34,456 nt of DNA from Lachnospiraceae bacterium (GTDB lineage: Bacteria; Bacillota; Clostridia; Lachnospirales; Lachnospiraceae), in NCBI GenBank assembly GCA_015057085.1, contig SVFB01000030.1:1-34456 (forward strand), written 5' to 3'. The notes beneath the pieces are model-generated. The model was not told the origin of the DNA, ran no database searches, and worked only from the letters and a program-made list of their open reading frames with translations. Shown piece after piece: positions 14,719-22,634 of the stretch (within the stretch, counting starts at the first letter, position 1; each line of letters opens with the position of its first letter). The position numbers were made by a program, and so were the translations under genes.

Positions 14719-14747
14719 ATTATACAGAACATTTGTTCTAAAATCAA
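14719..14747 (-). promoter_or_regulatory. Promoter of the candidate toxin gene
   Basis: On the minus strand, TTGATT (14742-14747), a 17-base spacer, then a perfect TATAAT (14719-14724). The predicted leader runs from about 14712 to 14568. Confidence 0.75.
14726..14739. promoter_or_regulatory. LexA-type SOS box in the toxin promoter
   Basis: AGAACATTTGTTCT is a 14-bp inverted repeat. Read on the minus strand its core, GAACAAATGTTC, fits the Gram-positive LexA/DinR consensus GAAC-RNRY-GTTY. It fills the spacer between the -35 and -10 boxes of the toxin promoter, where a bound repressor would block polymerase. Confidence 0.75.
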
Positions 14748-14832
14748 TAAGTATATCAATTTTTAACTTCTGGTCAAAGGCTAAAAGGAGATACCATAAA
14801 CTCAGTAAAATCAATGGATGGAAGGGATTGAC

Positions 14833-14850
14833 AAAGGGTTCGATTCCCTG
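14833..14850 (+). other. tRNA T-arm-like sequence without a tRNA
   Basis: AAGGGTTCGATTCCCTG contains a T loop (TTCGATT) closed by GGG/CCC, as in tRNA and tmRNA 3' ends. No D or anticodon arm and no matching acceptor strand is visible around it. It may be a decayed attachment site or tRNA remnant, or chance. Confidence 0.3.
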
Positions 14851-14887
14851 CTTTTTCTAAAATTCTTATTAAATTTTGATTGGAGAA

Positions 14888-14916
14888 TTGAAGCATATAA
14901 AATAAGTTGCTATAAT
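14888..14916 (+). promoter_or_regulatory. Promoter of the MATE gene
   Basis: TTGAAG at 14888-14893, a 17-base spacer and a perfect TATAAT at 14911-14916. Confidence 0.8.
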
Positions 14917-14960
14917 GTTTTGTGCTTTGACGCAAATATGAATATGTATAGGATTTTGTT

Positions 14961-16361
14961 ATGAAAACTTGGAGAGAGAAATACTTTGGAGATAAGGCGT
15001 TTTACAGCGCCGTATTGGCAATTTTGGTGCCGATGGTGGTACAAAATGTAATTACAAATTTTGTCAGCATGCTGGACAATATCATGGTGGGACAGTTGGG
15101 AACCGCCCCAATGAACGGTGTTTCTATTGCAAACCAGTATGTGTTTATCTTTAATATTACAATTTTCGGAGGAATTGCAGGCCCGTCTATTTTTGGAGCG
15201 CAGTTTTTTGGAAAGAAGGATTATGAAGGCCAAAAACAGACGCTTCGTTTCCGTTTACTTTTAGTTGTAGCATTGGTGGCACTGTTTTCTGTAGTATATC
15301 TGCTTTTGATGGATCCGCTTTTGATGCTTTATATTGCAAAAGATGATGATCCGCAGATGATTGCAGAAACTCTGGCTTATGGGCGCGAATATATGAATGT
15401 GATTGTCCTTAGTTTGATTCCGTTTGGATTGGGACAGGCATATTCTTCCGTGGTGAGAGAGTGTGGCGAGACGAAAATTCCAATGTATGGTTCTGCGGCA
15501 GCAGTCCTGATTAATCTGTTTTTGGATTACGGATTGATTTTTGGAAATTTTGGAATGCCGGAGCTTGGTGTGGCAGGAGCTGCATGGGCAACTGTCATTG
15601 CAAAGGTGATTGAGGCAGCAGTTGTAATCGTATGGGCGCACACACATCACGCGAAGAACCCATATATTGTGGGATTGTTTAAGGGATTCCGGATCAACGG
15701 ACATCTTCTGGGACAAATGATCAAACGCGGATTGCCGCTTTTGATCAATGAGTTCTTGTGGGTGGTTGGAGTTTCAGTCATCTCACAATGCTATTCCATT
15801 CGAGGATTGGATGTGGTCGGAGGAAGAAATATAGCCAATGTCATCACCAACTTATTCGGTGTGGTTTATATTCAAATCGGTTCTGCAACCTCAATTATTC
15901 TTGGAAACAAGCTGGGCGCAGGAAAGATGGAAGAGGCAAAGGATACGGATAATAAACTTTTGGTATTTAGTTTGATTGTATCCACAATCGTCGCAATTGC
16001 GATGTTACCGTTTGTATACTTATTCCCGCAATTGTACAACACAACTTCCGAGGTGCGAGATCTGGCCAGCTATATTATTTTGATTACAGCCGTTGCGATG
16101 CCGCTTTGGGCTTATACCAATACCTGTTATTTCACATTGAGAAGCGGCGGACGCACCGGAATTACCTTTTTGTTCGATTTCGTATTCGCATGGGTCTTTC
16201 AGATTCCGCTTTGCTATATTTTGGCTTACCACACAAATCTGGGATTTCGTTTGATCTTTGCAATTGTAACCTATACAGAAATCATTAAAGTTGTAATCGG
16301 ATTCTTTATGGTGCGCAGCAATATTTGGATTCAAAATATTGTGGATAAGGAGAATGTGTAG
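14961..16361 (+). CDS. MATE-family multidrug/toxin efflux protein
   Basis: A 466-residue membrane protein with about twelve helices in two halves, the normal MATE size. The first half opens with LVPMVVQNVITNFVSMLDNIMVGQLG, a typical MATE start, and the second half with LPLLINEFLWVVGVSVISQCYSI near residue 255. The family exchanges Na+ or H+ for cationic drugs or metabolites. The substrate cannot be told from sequence. It has its own promoter and a modest AGGA ribosome site. The next gene starts 8 bases after its stop. Confidence 0.93.
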   Translation: MKTWREKYFGDKAFYSAVLAILVPMVVQNVITNFVSMLDNIMVGQLGTAPMNGVSIANQYVFIFNITIFGGIAGPSIFGAQFFGKKDYEGQKQTLRFRLLLVVALVALFSVVYLLLMDPLLMLYIAKDDDPQMIAETLAYGREYMNVIVLSLIPFGLGQAYSSVVRECGETKIPMYGSAAAVLINLFLDYGLIFGNFGMPELGVAGAAWATVIAKVIEAAVVIVWAHTHHAKNPYIVGLFKGFRINGHLLGQMIKRGLPLLINEFLWVVGVSVISQCYSIRGLDVVGGRNIANVITNLFGVVYIQIGSATSIILGNKLGAGKMEEAKDTDNKLLVFSLIVSTIVAIAMLPFVYLFPQLYNTTSEVRDLASYIILITAVAMPLWAYTNTCYFTLRSGGRTGITFLFDFVFAWVFQIPLCYILAYHTNLGFRLIFAIVTYTEIIKVVIGFFMVRSNIWIQNIVDKENV

Positions 16362-16368
16362 AATTAGC

Positions 16369-16638
16369 ATGGAAAATTATACTTATATTGTGCGATGTGC
16401 GGACGGCAGTCTATATACCGGTTGGACGAACCATTTGATGGAACGGGTTTTTGCGCATAACGAAGGAAAAGGCGCCAAGTATACCAAGAGCCGCAGACCG
16501 GTGGAACTTGTTTACTGGGAAAAATTTCAGACAAAGGAAGAGGCCATGAGCCGGGAATGGCATATCAAACAATTATCAAGAGTACAAAAGGAAGCTCTGA
16601 TTGCACAGCATAATCAAAAAGAGGATGAACCGCTTTAG
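16369..16638 (+). CDS. GIY-YIG domain protein of the UPF0213 type
   Basis: An 89-residue protein made of one GIY-YIG nuclease fold: YTYIVRCADGSLYTGWT holds the Y-I / Y-T-G core, HNEGKGAKYTKSRRP the next conserved block, and KEEAMSREWHIKQLSR the glutamate/lysine helix. Stand-alone members (YhbQ/UPF0213) are small nuclease-like proteins of uncertain role in DNA handling. The start is uncertain: AAGGAG at 16347-16352 is 16 bases from ATG 16369 and only 1 base from ATG 16354. I keep 16369 because it gives the usual family start. The stop lies inside the following terminator hairpin. Confidence 0.88.
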   Translation: MENYTYIVRCADGSLYTGWTNHLMERVFAHNEGKGAKYTKSRRPVELVYWEKFQTKEEAMSREWHIKQLSRVQKEALIAQHNQKEDEPL

Positions 16639-16652
16639 GTTCATCCTTTTTG
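16616..16652. terminator. Bidirectional terminator between the GIY-YIG gene and deoD
   Basis: GGATGAACC / GGTTCATCC stem with a 6-base loop, A run before and T run after. It overlaps the last codons of the plus-strand gene. Confidence 0.9.
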
Positions 16653-16664
16653 TATGTGTTGACT

Positions 16665-17381
16665 TTATAAGCGAATCGCTGCTTCTAAAGCAAGTTTCAT
16701 CATGGTTGTGAAACTGTTCTGGCGCTGCTCGGCTGTCGTCTCTTCATCTAGCACAAAGGAATCGGAAATGGTTAAGATACATGCGGCATTTTTTCCTAAT
16801 ACATTTGCGTTGTGGAAGAGTGCGAAACTTTCCATCTCCACTGCCTTTGCACCATGATCGGTGACATAACGCTCGAAACTTCCGGTGCATGTCTCTTCGT
16901 AAAATACGTCGGAAGAGTGGATGCGTTCTAGCTTCAATGGAATATCCAAATCCTTTGCAGCGGCGATGATGGTATCATTTAATTCCTTAGAAGGGTACAT
17001 AACATCATCTGTGGTGCCGTTTTGGACACGTGCAAATGAAGAGGCACTGTATGCGCTTTCGGCTAATACGACATCAAATATGTGAAGATCTTCGACATAG
17101 GATCCCGCAGACCCGACGCGGATGATATTTTCAACTCCGTATTGAGAGTATAGTTCATAGGAATAAATCCCGATGGATGGCATTCCCATTCCGGAAGCCA
17201 TAACAGAAACCGGAAATCCTTTGTAGGTTCCTGTGTATCCAAATACATTTCGAACGGATGTGACAAGCTTAATATCTTCCAAAAAATTCTCTGCAATAAA
17301 CTTCGCTCTGAGTGGATCTCCCGGCATCAAAACTGTCTTTGCAAAATCGCCCTTCTCGGCACCGTTGTGTGGTGTAGCCAT
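16665..17381 (-). CDS. deoD: Purine nucleoside phosphorylase, DeoD type
   Basis: A 238-residue enzyme that splits purine (deoxy)nucleosides with phosphate to base and (deoxy)ribose-1-phosphate; the family is hexameric. The start TPHNGAEKGDFAKTVLMPGDPLRAKFIAENF includes the phosphate-binding GDPLRAK, GMGMPSIGIYSYELY is the central motif, and VEMESFALF carries the base/ribose contacts. The late TISDS holds the catalytic aspartate. AAGGAGGAG precedes the start. It stands alone between convergent and divergent neighbours, supporting purine salvage beside the biosynthetic genes at the left end. Confidence 0.97.
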   Translation of the reverse strand: MATPHNGAEKGDFAKTVLMPGDPLRAKFIAENFLEDIKLVTSVRNVFGYTGTYKGFPVSVMASGMGMPSIGIYSYELYSQYGVENIIRVGSAGSYVEDLHIFDVVLAESAYSASSFARVQNGTTDDVMYPSKELNDTIIAAAKDLDIPLKLERIHSSDVFYEETCTGSFERYVTDHGAKAVEMESFALFHNANVLGKNAACILTISDSFVLDEETTAEQRQNSFTTMMKLALEAAIRL

Positions 17382-17516
17382 ATTTACTCCTCCTTGTTGG
17401 GGTTATTGTGTGTACTTATTATATTAAAAAAATAAAATTTGTTCTACCCCTTGTGAAAAACAACAAAAATTATATATCTGTTGCGTAAAACATTTACATA
17501 GATGAAAATAATTCAT

Positions 17517-17532
17517 TTTACGACATCGTAAA
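17517..17532. promoter_or_regulatory. Palindrome upstream of nifJ, possible operator
   Basis: TTTACGA-CA-TCGTAAA, two perfect 7-base arms. It lies in the 316-base gap between divergent deoD and nifJ, about 70 bases before the likely nifJ -35 box. It does not match the Rex consensus, and the regulator is unknown. I see no gene in this gap. Confidence 0.4.
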
Positions 17533-17599
17533 TTTTGTTTATGTATTTTAAACAAAAGGGAGAACAAATTATGTACTTGATTTAGAACACCTGCATTAG

Positions 17600-17628
17600 T
17601 TTACAAAGGAAAAATACTGTGCTAAATT
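17600..17628 (+). promoter_or_regulatory. Putative promoter of nifJ
   Basis: TTTACA at 17600-17605, a 17-base spacer, TAAATT at 17623-17628 with a TGC extension. Confidence 0.5.
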
Positions 17629-17697
17629 TTAGTATATATGGGCTAAACACAATTTTAAAGAGAGAGGCCCCACTTACTAATAAGGAGGATGAATTTT

Positions 17698-20600
17698 ATG
17701 CCTAGAGCAAAACAATCTATGGACGGAAATACAGCTGCCGCTCATGTAGCTTATGCCTACACTGAAGTAGCAGGAATCTATCCTATCACACCATCTTCTC
17801 CAATGGCTGACTCTGTTGATCAGTGGTCTGCTGCAGGACAGAAGAACATCTTTGGAAACACAGTTAAAGTAGTTGAGATGGAATCAGAGGCTGGTGCTGC
17901 CGGAACCGTACACGGTTCATTGGCAACCGGTGCATTAACCACCACATTTACCGCATCACAGGGTCTTTTACTTATGATCCCTAATATGTACAAAATCGCT
18001 GGTGAAAACCTTCCTTGCGTATTTGATGTATCAGCAAGAACTGTTTCTTCTCACGCATTGAATATTTTTGGTGATCACAGTGACGTATATGCTTGCCGCC
18101 AGACCGGTTTTGCAATGTTATGCGAGACAAACCCACAGGAAGTTATGGATCTTTCACCTGTTGCACATCTTTCTGCATTAGAAGGAAAGGTTCCTTTCAT
18201 CAACTTCTTCGATGGATTCCGTACTTCACACGAAATTCAGAAGATTGAGAAGTGGGATTACGAAGATTTGAAGGAAATGTGCCCAATGGATGCCGTTAAG
18301 GAATTCCGTGCACATGCATTAAATCCGAACCATCCGGCTGCTCGTGGTTCTCACGAAAACGGTGACGTATTCTTCCAGCACCGCGAGGCTTGCAACAGCT
18401 TCTATGATGCACTTCCTGCAGTCGTAGAAAAGTATATGAACAAAGTAAACGAGAAGCTTGGAACTGACTATCAGTTATTTAACTACTACGGAGCTGCAGA
18501 TGCAGAGCGTGTTATCATCGCTATGGGCTCTATCAACGACGTAGCAGAAGAAGTAATCGATTACTTGACAGCAAAGGGAGAGAAGGTTGGACTTGTAAAG
18601 GTTCGCTTGTATCGCCCATGGTCTTCAGAGCATTTGCTTAAGGTTCTTCCTAAGACTGTAAAGAAGATCGCTGTATTAGATAGAACAAAGGAGCCGGGAT
18701 CTCTTGGTGAGCCATTATACCTCGATGTTTGTACAACACTTCGCGAGGCAGGATTAAACGACGTCGTATTGGTAGGCGGTCGTTACGGACTTGGTTCTAA
18801 AGATACTCCTCCTTCATCTGTATTCGCTGTATACAAAGAGCTCGAGAAGGATGCTCCAAAGAATCGTTTCACCATCGGTATCGTGGATGATGTTACAAAT
18901 CTTTCATTACCTGAGGTTAAGCCTGCTCCAATCACTTCTGCACCTGGTACAAAAGAGTGCAAGTTCTGGGGTCTCGGTGGTGACGGAACCGTAGGTGCAA
19001 ACAAGAACTCTACAAAGATCATCGGTGACCATACCGACAAATATATTCAGGCATACTTCCAGTATGACTCTAAGAAGACCGGTGGTGTTACCATTTCTCA
19101 CTTGAGATTCGGTGATAACCCAATCAAGAGCCCATACTACATCAACCAGGCTGACTTCGTTGCATGCCATAACCCTGCATATGTAACCCAGGGAATGAAG
19201 ATGGTTCAGGATGTTAAGCCGGGCGGAGTATTCATGATTAACTGCCAGTGGTCTGACGAAGAATTAGAGCAGCACTTAAATGCTGAAGCTAAGAAATATA
19301 TTGCTGATAACAACATTCAGCTTTACACCATCAACGCTATCGATAAGGCAATCGAAATCGGAATGGGTAAGAGAACAAATACAATCTTACAGTCTGCTTT
19401 CTTCAAACTTGCAGATGTTATGCCGATTGATGAAGCTGTAGAATACATGAAGGCTGCTGCAAAGAAGTCTTATTCTAAGAAGGGTGATGCAGTCGTAGAA
19501 ATGAACTACAAGGCAATTGATGCCGGTGTAGATGCAGTTCATAAGGTAGAAGTACCTGCTTCATGGGCAAATCCTGAAGCTGATGCACCTGCTAAGGAAT
19601 TAACAGGTCGTCCTGAAACTGTGAAACTTGTAAAGAATCTCTTAACTCCGATTTCTAAGATGGATGGAGATTCACTTCCTGTATCTGCATTTAAGGATTG
19701 TGCAGACGGACAGTTTGTAACAGGAGCTTCTGCATATGAGAAGCGCGGTACTGCAGTTTCTGTTCCTGAATGGGATGCTGAAAAGTGTATTCAGTGTAAC
19801 CAGTGTGCATTTGTATGTTCACATGCAACCATTCGTCCATTCTTGTTGACAGACGAAGAAGTTGCTGCAGCTCCTTCTAACATGAAGGTTGCAGATATGA
19901 AGCCAAAGGCTGGCGCATACAAGTACACCATGAGCGTATCTCCGCTTGATTGTATGGGTTGTGGCGAGTGTATCACAGTTTGTCCTACCGGTGCAATCGC
20001 AATGCAGCCTCAGGAATCTCAGTCTGCAGAGCAGCCAGTATTTGATTACCTCGTTGCAAATGTATCTAAGAAGACTGATGCAGGCATGAACGATCTGACT
20101 CCTAAGGGATCTCAGTTCAATCAGCCATTGCTTGAGTTCTCAGGATCTTGTGCCGGATGTGCTGAAACCTCTTATGCAAGACTTGTAACTCAGTTGTTCG
20201 GTGAGCAGATGTTCATCTCCAATGCAACAGGATGTTCTTCTATCTGGGGTAACCCGGCAGCAACATCACCATATACAGTAAACATCGATTCTAAGAAGGG
20301 ACCGGCTTGGTCTAACTCATTGTTCGAGGATAATGCTGAACATGGTTTAGGTATGTATATTGGACAGAAGTATATCCGCGAAGCTGCAATTGAGCAGATT
20401 AAGGAAATGGCTGCAGGAGAAAAGGCAACAGCAGAATTCAAGGCAGCAGTAGAGAAATTCCTTGAGACAAAGGAAAATACAAAGGCAAATGTAGAGCCTA
20501 CAAAGGTATTAATCGAAGAGTTAGAGAAGGCAGCTGCAGCAGGATGCCCAATCGCTCCTCAGGTACTTGAGAAGAAGGATTACCTCGGCAAGAAGTCTGT

Positions 20601-21249
20601 ATGGATCTTCGGTGGTGACGGATGGGCATACGATATCGGATTCGGCGGACTTGATCATGTACTTGCTTCCGGCGAGAACGTAAACGTTATGGTATTCGAT
20701 ACAGAAATGTATTCTAACACCGGTGGACAGGCATCTAAGGCTTCTAACATTGGTGAGGTTTGTCAGTTCGCAGCAGCTGGTAAGGAAATCGGCAAGAAGT
20801 CCTTATCTGAAATCGCTATGAGCTACGGATATGTATATGTTGCTCAGATCGCACTTGGTGCAAACATGAACCAGGCTGTTAAGGCAATCGCTGAGGCTGA
20901 GGCTTATCCGGGACCATCACTTATCATCGGTTATGCACCTTGCGAACTTCACGGAATCGCTAAGGGTGGTATGAACCACTGCCAGGATGAAATGAAGAAG
21001 GCTGTTAAGGCTGGATACTGGAACTTGTTCTCATTCAATCCTGCACTTAAGGCAGAAGGTAAGAATCCATTCACTTTGACCTCAAAGGCCGGAGACGGAT
21101 CTTATCAGGAATTCTTGAACAACGAGGCTCGTTATACTCGTCTGATCAAGCCATTCCCAGAGCGTGCTGAGAAGTTATTTAAGGAGTCTGAAGAGGCTGC
21201 AAATGCTCGTTTCGCTCACTTAGAGAAGTTGGTTGAATTATATAAATAA
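17698..21249 (+). CDS. nifJ: Pyruvate:ferredoxin (flavodoxin) oxidoreductase
   Basis: A 1183-residue single-chain enzyme that turns pyruvate and CoA into acetyl-CoA and CO2 and passes electrons to ferredoxin, the core of clostridial pyruvate fermentation. In order: the pyrimidine-binding domain (YTEVAGIYPITPSSPMAD), the gamma domain (GVTISHLRFG near residue 463), two [4Fe-4S] motifs (CIQCNQCAFVC near residue 697; CMGCGECITVC near 750), and the TPP domain (GSCAGCAETSYARL near 818; GGDGWAYDIGFGGLDH near 970). ATG 17689 is too close to AAGGAGG at 17682-17688, so ATG 17698 is used. Codons are strongly biased, unlike its neighbours, as expected of a very highly expressed gene. Confidence 0.98.
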   Translation: MPRAKQSMDGNTAAAHVAYAYTEVAGIYPITPSSPMADSVDQWSAAGQKNIFGNTVKVVEMESEAGAAGTVHGSLATGALTTTFTASQGLLLMIPNMYKIAGENLPCVFDVSARTVSSHALNIFGDHSDVYACRQTGFAMLCETNPQEVMDLSPVAHLSALEGKVPFINFFDGFRTSHEIQKIEKWDYEDLKEMCPMDAVKEFRAHALNPNHPAARGSHENGDVFFQHREACNSFYDALPAVVEKYMNKVNEKLGTDYQLFNYYGAADAERVIIAMGSINDVAEEVIDYLTAKGEKVGLVKVRLYRPWSSEHLLKVLPKTVKKIAVLDRTKEPGSLGEPLYLDVCTTLREAGLNDVVLVGGRYGLGSKDTPPSSVFAVYKELEKDAPKNRFTIGIVDDVTNLSLPEVKPAPITSAPGTKECKFWGLGGDGTVGANKNSTKIIGDHTDKYIQAYFQYDSKKTGGVTISHLRFGDNPIKSPYYINQADFVACHNPAYVTQGMKMVQDVKPGGVFMINCQWSDEELEQHLNAEAKKYIADNNIQLYTINAIDKAIEIGMGKRTNTILQSAFFKLADVMPIDEAVEYMKAAAKKSYSKKGDAVVEMNYKAIDAGVDAVHKVEVPASWANPEADAPAKELTGRPETVKLVKNLLTPISKMDGDSLPVSAFKDCADGQFVTGASAYEKRGTAVSVPEWDAEKCIQCNQCAFVCSHATIRPFLLTDEEVAAAPSNMKVADMKPKAGAYKYTMSVSPLDCMGCGECITVCPTGAIAMQPQESQSAEQPVFDYLVANVSKKTDAGMNDLTPKGSQFNQPLLEFSGSCAGCAETSYARLVTQLFGEQMFISNATGCSSIWGNPAATSPYTVNIDSKKGPAWSNSLFEDNAEHGLGMYIGQKYIREAAIEQIKEMAAGEKATAEFKAAVEKFLETKENTKANVEPTKVLIEELEKAAAAGCPIAPQVLEKKDYLGKKSVWIFGGDGWAYDIGFGGLDHVLASGENVNVMVFDTEMYSNTGGQASKASNIGEVCQFAAAGKEIGKKSLSEIAMSYGYVYVAQIALGANMNQAVKAIAEAEAYPGPSLIIGYAPCELHGIAKGGMNHCQDEMKKAVKAGYWNLFSFNPALKAEGKNPFTLTSKAGDGSYQEFLNNEARYTRLIKPFPERAEKLFKESEEAANARFAHLEKLVELYK

Positions 21250-21269
21250 TTCATAAACGCAAAACAAAT

Positions 21270-21307
21270 CAAAGGTTTCCCACTTTCGGGTGGGAAACCT
21301 TTTTTTC
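21270..21307 (+). terminator. Terminator of nifJ
   Basis: AAAGGTTTCCCAC pairs with GTGGGAAACCTTT around TTTCGG, followed by a T run. Confidence 0.95.
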
Positions 21308-21323
21308 TTCATCTGTAATCGGC

Positions 21324-21351
21324 TTGTAAGATAATGAATATGTGGTAAAAT
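21324..21351 (+). promoter_or_regulatory. Putative promoter of the capA-like gene
   Basis: TTGTAA at 21324-21329, a 16-base spacer, TAAAAT at 21346-21351 with TGG before it. Confidence 0.55.
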
Positions 21352-21400
21352 GGAAACAGCAGTAGAAACCTACTTTCGTCATATTTTATGAGGGTGCTAT

Positions 21401-22618
21401 ATGAAGAAAATATGGATTACACTGGCATTATCTTTCGCAGTATTATGTGCTTTAATTGTATATGTTCGAATCGACACAGGAAATGGTGTCGCTACTTCGA
21501 CTGCAACAATTAAGCCGGAGGAAATCCCCCGTGCACATACGACCTACGCACTTGAATCAACAGAGGAAACAGATTCTGCAGATGAACCTACGACAGTTGA
21601 AATTTTAATGGTAGGGGATATGTTGATGCATACCAGAGTCCTGGATTCCGGTGTGACAGAAGATGGAAGCTATTCCTACGATCATCTGTTTTCGAAAGTG
21701 CATCAAAAGGTGGAAAGTGTAGATTTGGCCATTGTGAATCAGGAGACGATTCTTGGAGGCACAGAGCTTGGATTGTCCTCCTATCCGTGTTTTAATTCGC
21801 CTTATGAATTGGGCGATGCTGAAGTGGCAGCCGGATTTGATGTGATTTTGCATGGAACCAACCATGCGTTGGATAAACATGCTGAGGGAATTACAAACTG
21901 TATGAATTTCTGGAATGAAAACTATCCGGATATTGCAGTCTTGGGAATTCATGACAGTTGGGAAGACCGGGAAGCAATTTATGTATATGAAAAAGGCGAT
22001 ATCAAGATCGCGGTTTTGAATTATACATATGGCACTAACGGAGTTGAAACTCCGGAAGGAATGGAATACTGCGTGGACTATCTTACTGAGGAAAAAGTGA
22101 GAGAAGATACCGCAAGGGCGAATGAACTTGCGGATTTTGTTGTTGTATGTCCTCATTGGGGAACAGAGTATCGCCTAAGTGCTGATGACCAGCAAAAGGC
22201 CTGGTGCGAACTGTTCCTGGAGTGCGGAGTTGATCTGGTGATTGGAACGCATCCTCATGTCATTGAACCAATAGAAATGTATGAGGATCAACAAGGAAAT
22301 CAGATGCTTGTCTATTATTCACTTGGTAATTTTGTGAATGGGACAGAAAGTGTGAAAGAAGGAATTAGTGTTCGTATGATAGGGGGAATGGCTGATGTGA
22401 CAATCGGTCGTGATGAAAGCGGACGGGTTTCCATTCTGGAATACGATATCTTGCCGGTGGTCTGTCATGAAGATGAGGGGACAGATTATACGGTATACTT
22501 CCTGTCGGACTATACGGAAGAACTTGCCGAAAGAAATTGGATTGTGGAAAGCGATTCGAATTTTTCGAAGGCCTATTGTGAATCTGTTGTCGAGGAAGTA
22601 TGGGGAATTAGACCATAG
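21401..22618 (+). CDS. CapA-family metallophosphatase-like protein, membrane anchored
   Basis: A 405-residue protein with an N-terminal hydrophobic segment (residues about 4-24), a polar linker and a PGA_cap domain of the calcineurin-like phosphatase fold. Metal-site motifs are visible: ILMVGDMLMH near residue 70, VNQETILGG near 112, HGTNHALDK near 150, CPHWGTEY near 250 and GTHPHVIEP near 285. The family includes CapA of poly-gamma-glutamate capsule synthesis, but no capB or capC is here, so polymer synthesis is not implied. It is followed at 16 bases by fbp and probably co-transcribed. The substrate is unknown; it is likely displayed outside the cell. Confidence 0.88.
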   Translation: MKKIWITLALSFAVLCALIVYVRIDTGNGVATSTATIKPEEIPRAHTTYALESTEETDSADEPTTVEILMVGDMLMHTRVLDSGVTEDGSYSYDHLFSKVHQKVESVDLAIVNQETILGGTELGLSSYPCFNSPYELGDAEVAAGFDVILHGTNHALDKHAEGITNCMNFWNENYPDIAVLGIHDSWEDREAIYVYEKGDIKIAVLNYTYGTNGVETPEGMEYCVDYLTEEKVREDTARANELADFVVVCPHWGTEYRLSADDQQKAWCELFLECGVDLVIGTHPHVIEPIEMYEDQQGNQMLVYYSLGNFVNGTESVKEGISVRMIGGMADVTIGRDESGRVSILEYDILPVVCHEDEGTDYTVYFLSDYTEELAERNWIVESDSNFSKAYCESVVEEVWGIRP

Positions 22619-22634
22619 GTAAAGGGAGGCTATT

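Noticed and set aside
14833-14850. A tRNA gene at the T-arm-like sequence
   Set aside because: No anticodon or D arm and no acceptor pairing in the surrounding 80 bases.
17574-17585. Tiny frame after GGGAGAACAAATT upstream of nifJ
   Set aside because: Only four codons (M-Y-L-I-stop); too short to support as a peptide or attenuator without further signals.
21401-22618. Poly-gamma-glutamate capsule synthesis locus
   Set aside because: Only a CapA-like domain is present; no CapB/CapC/CapE genes adjoin it.
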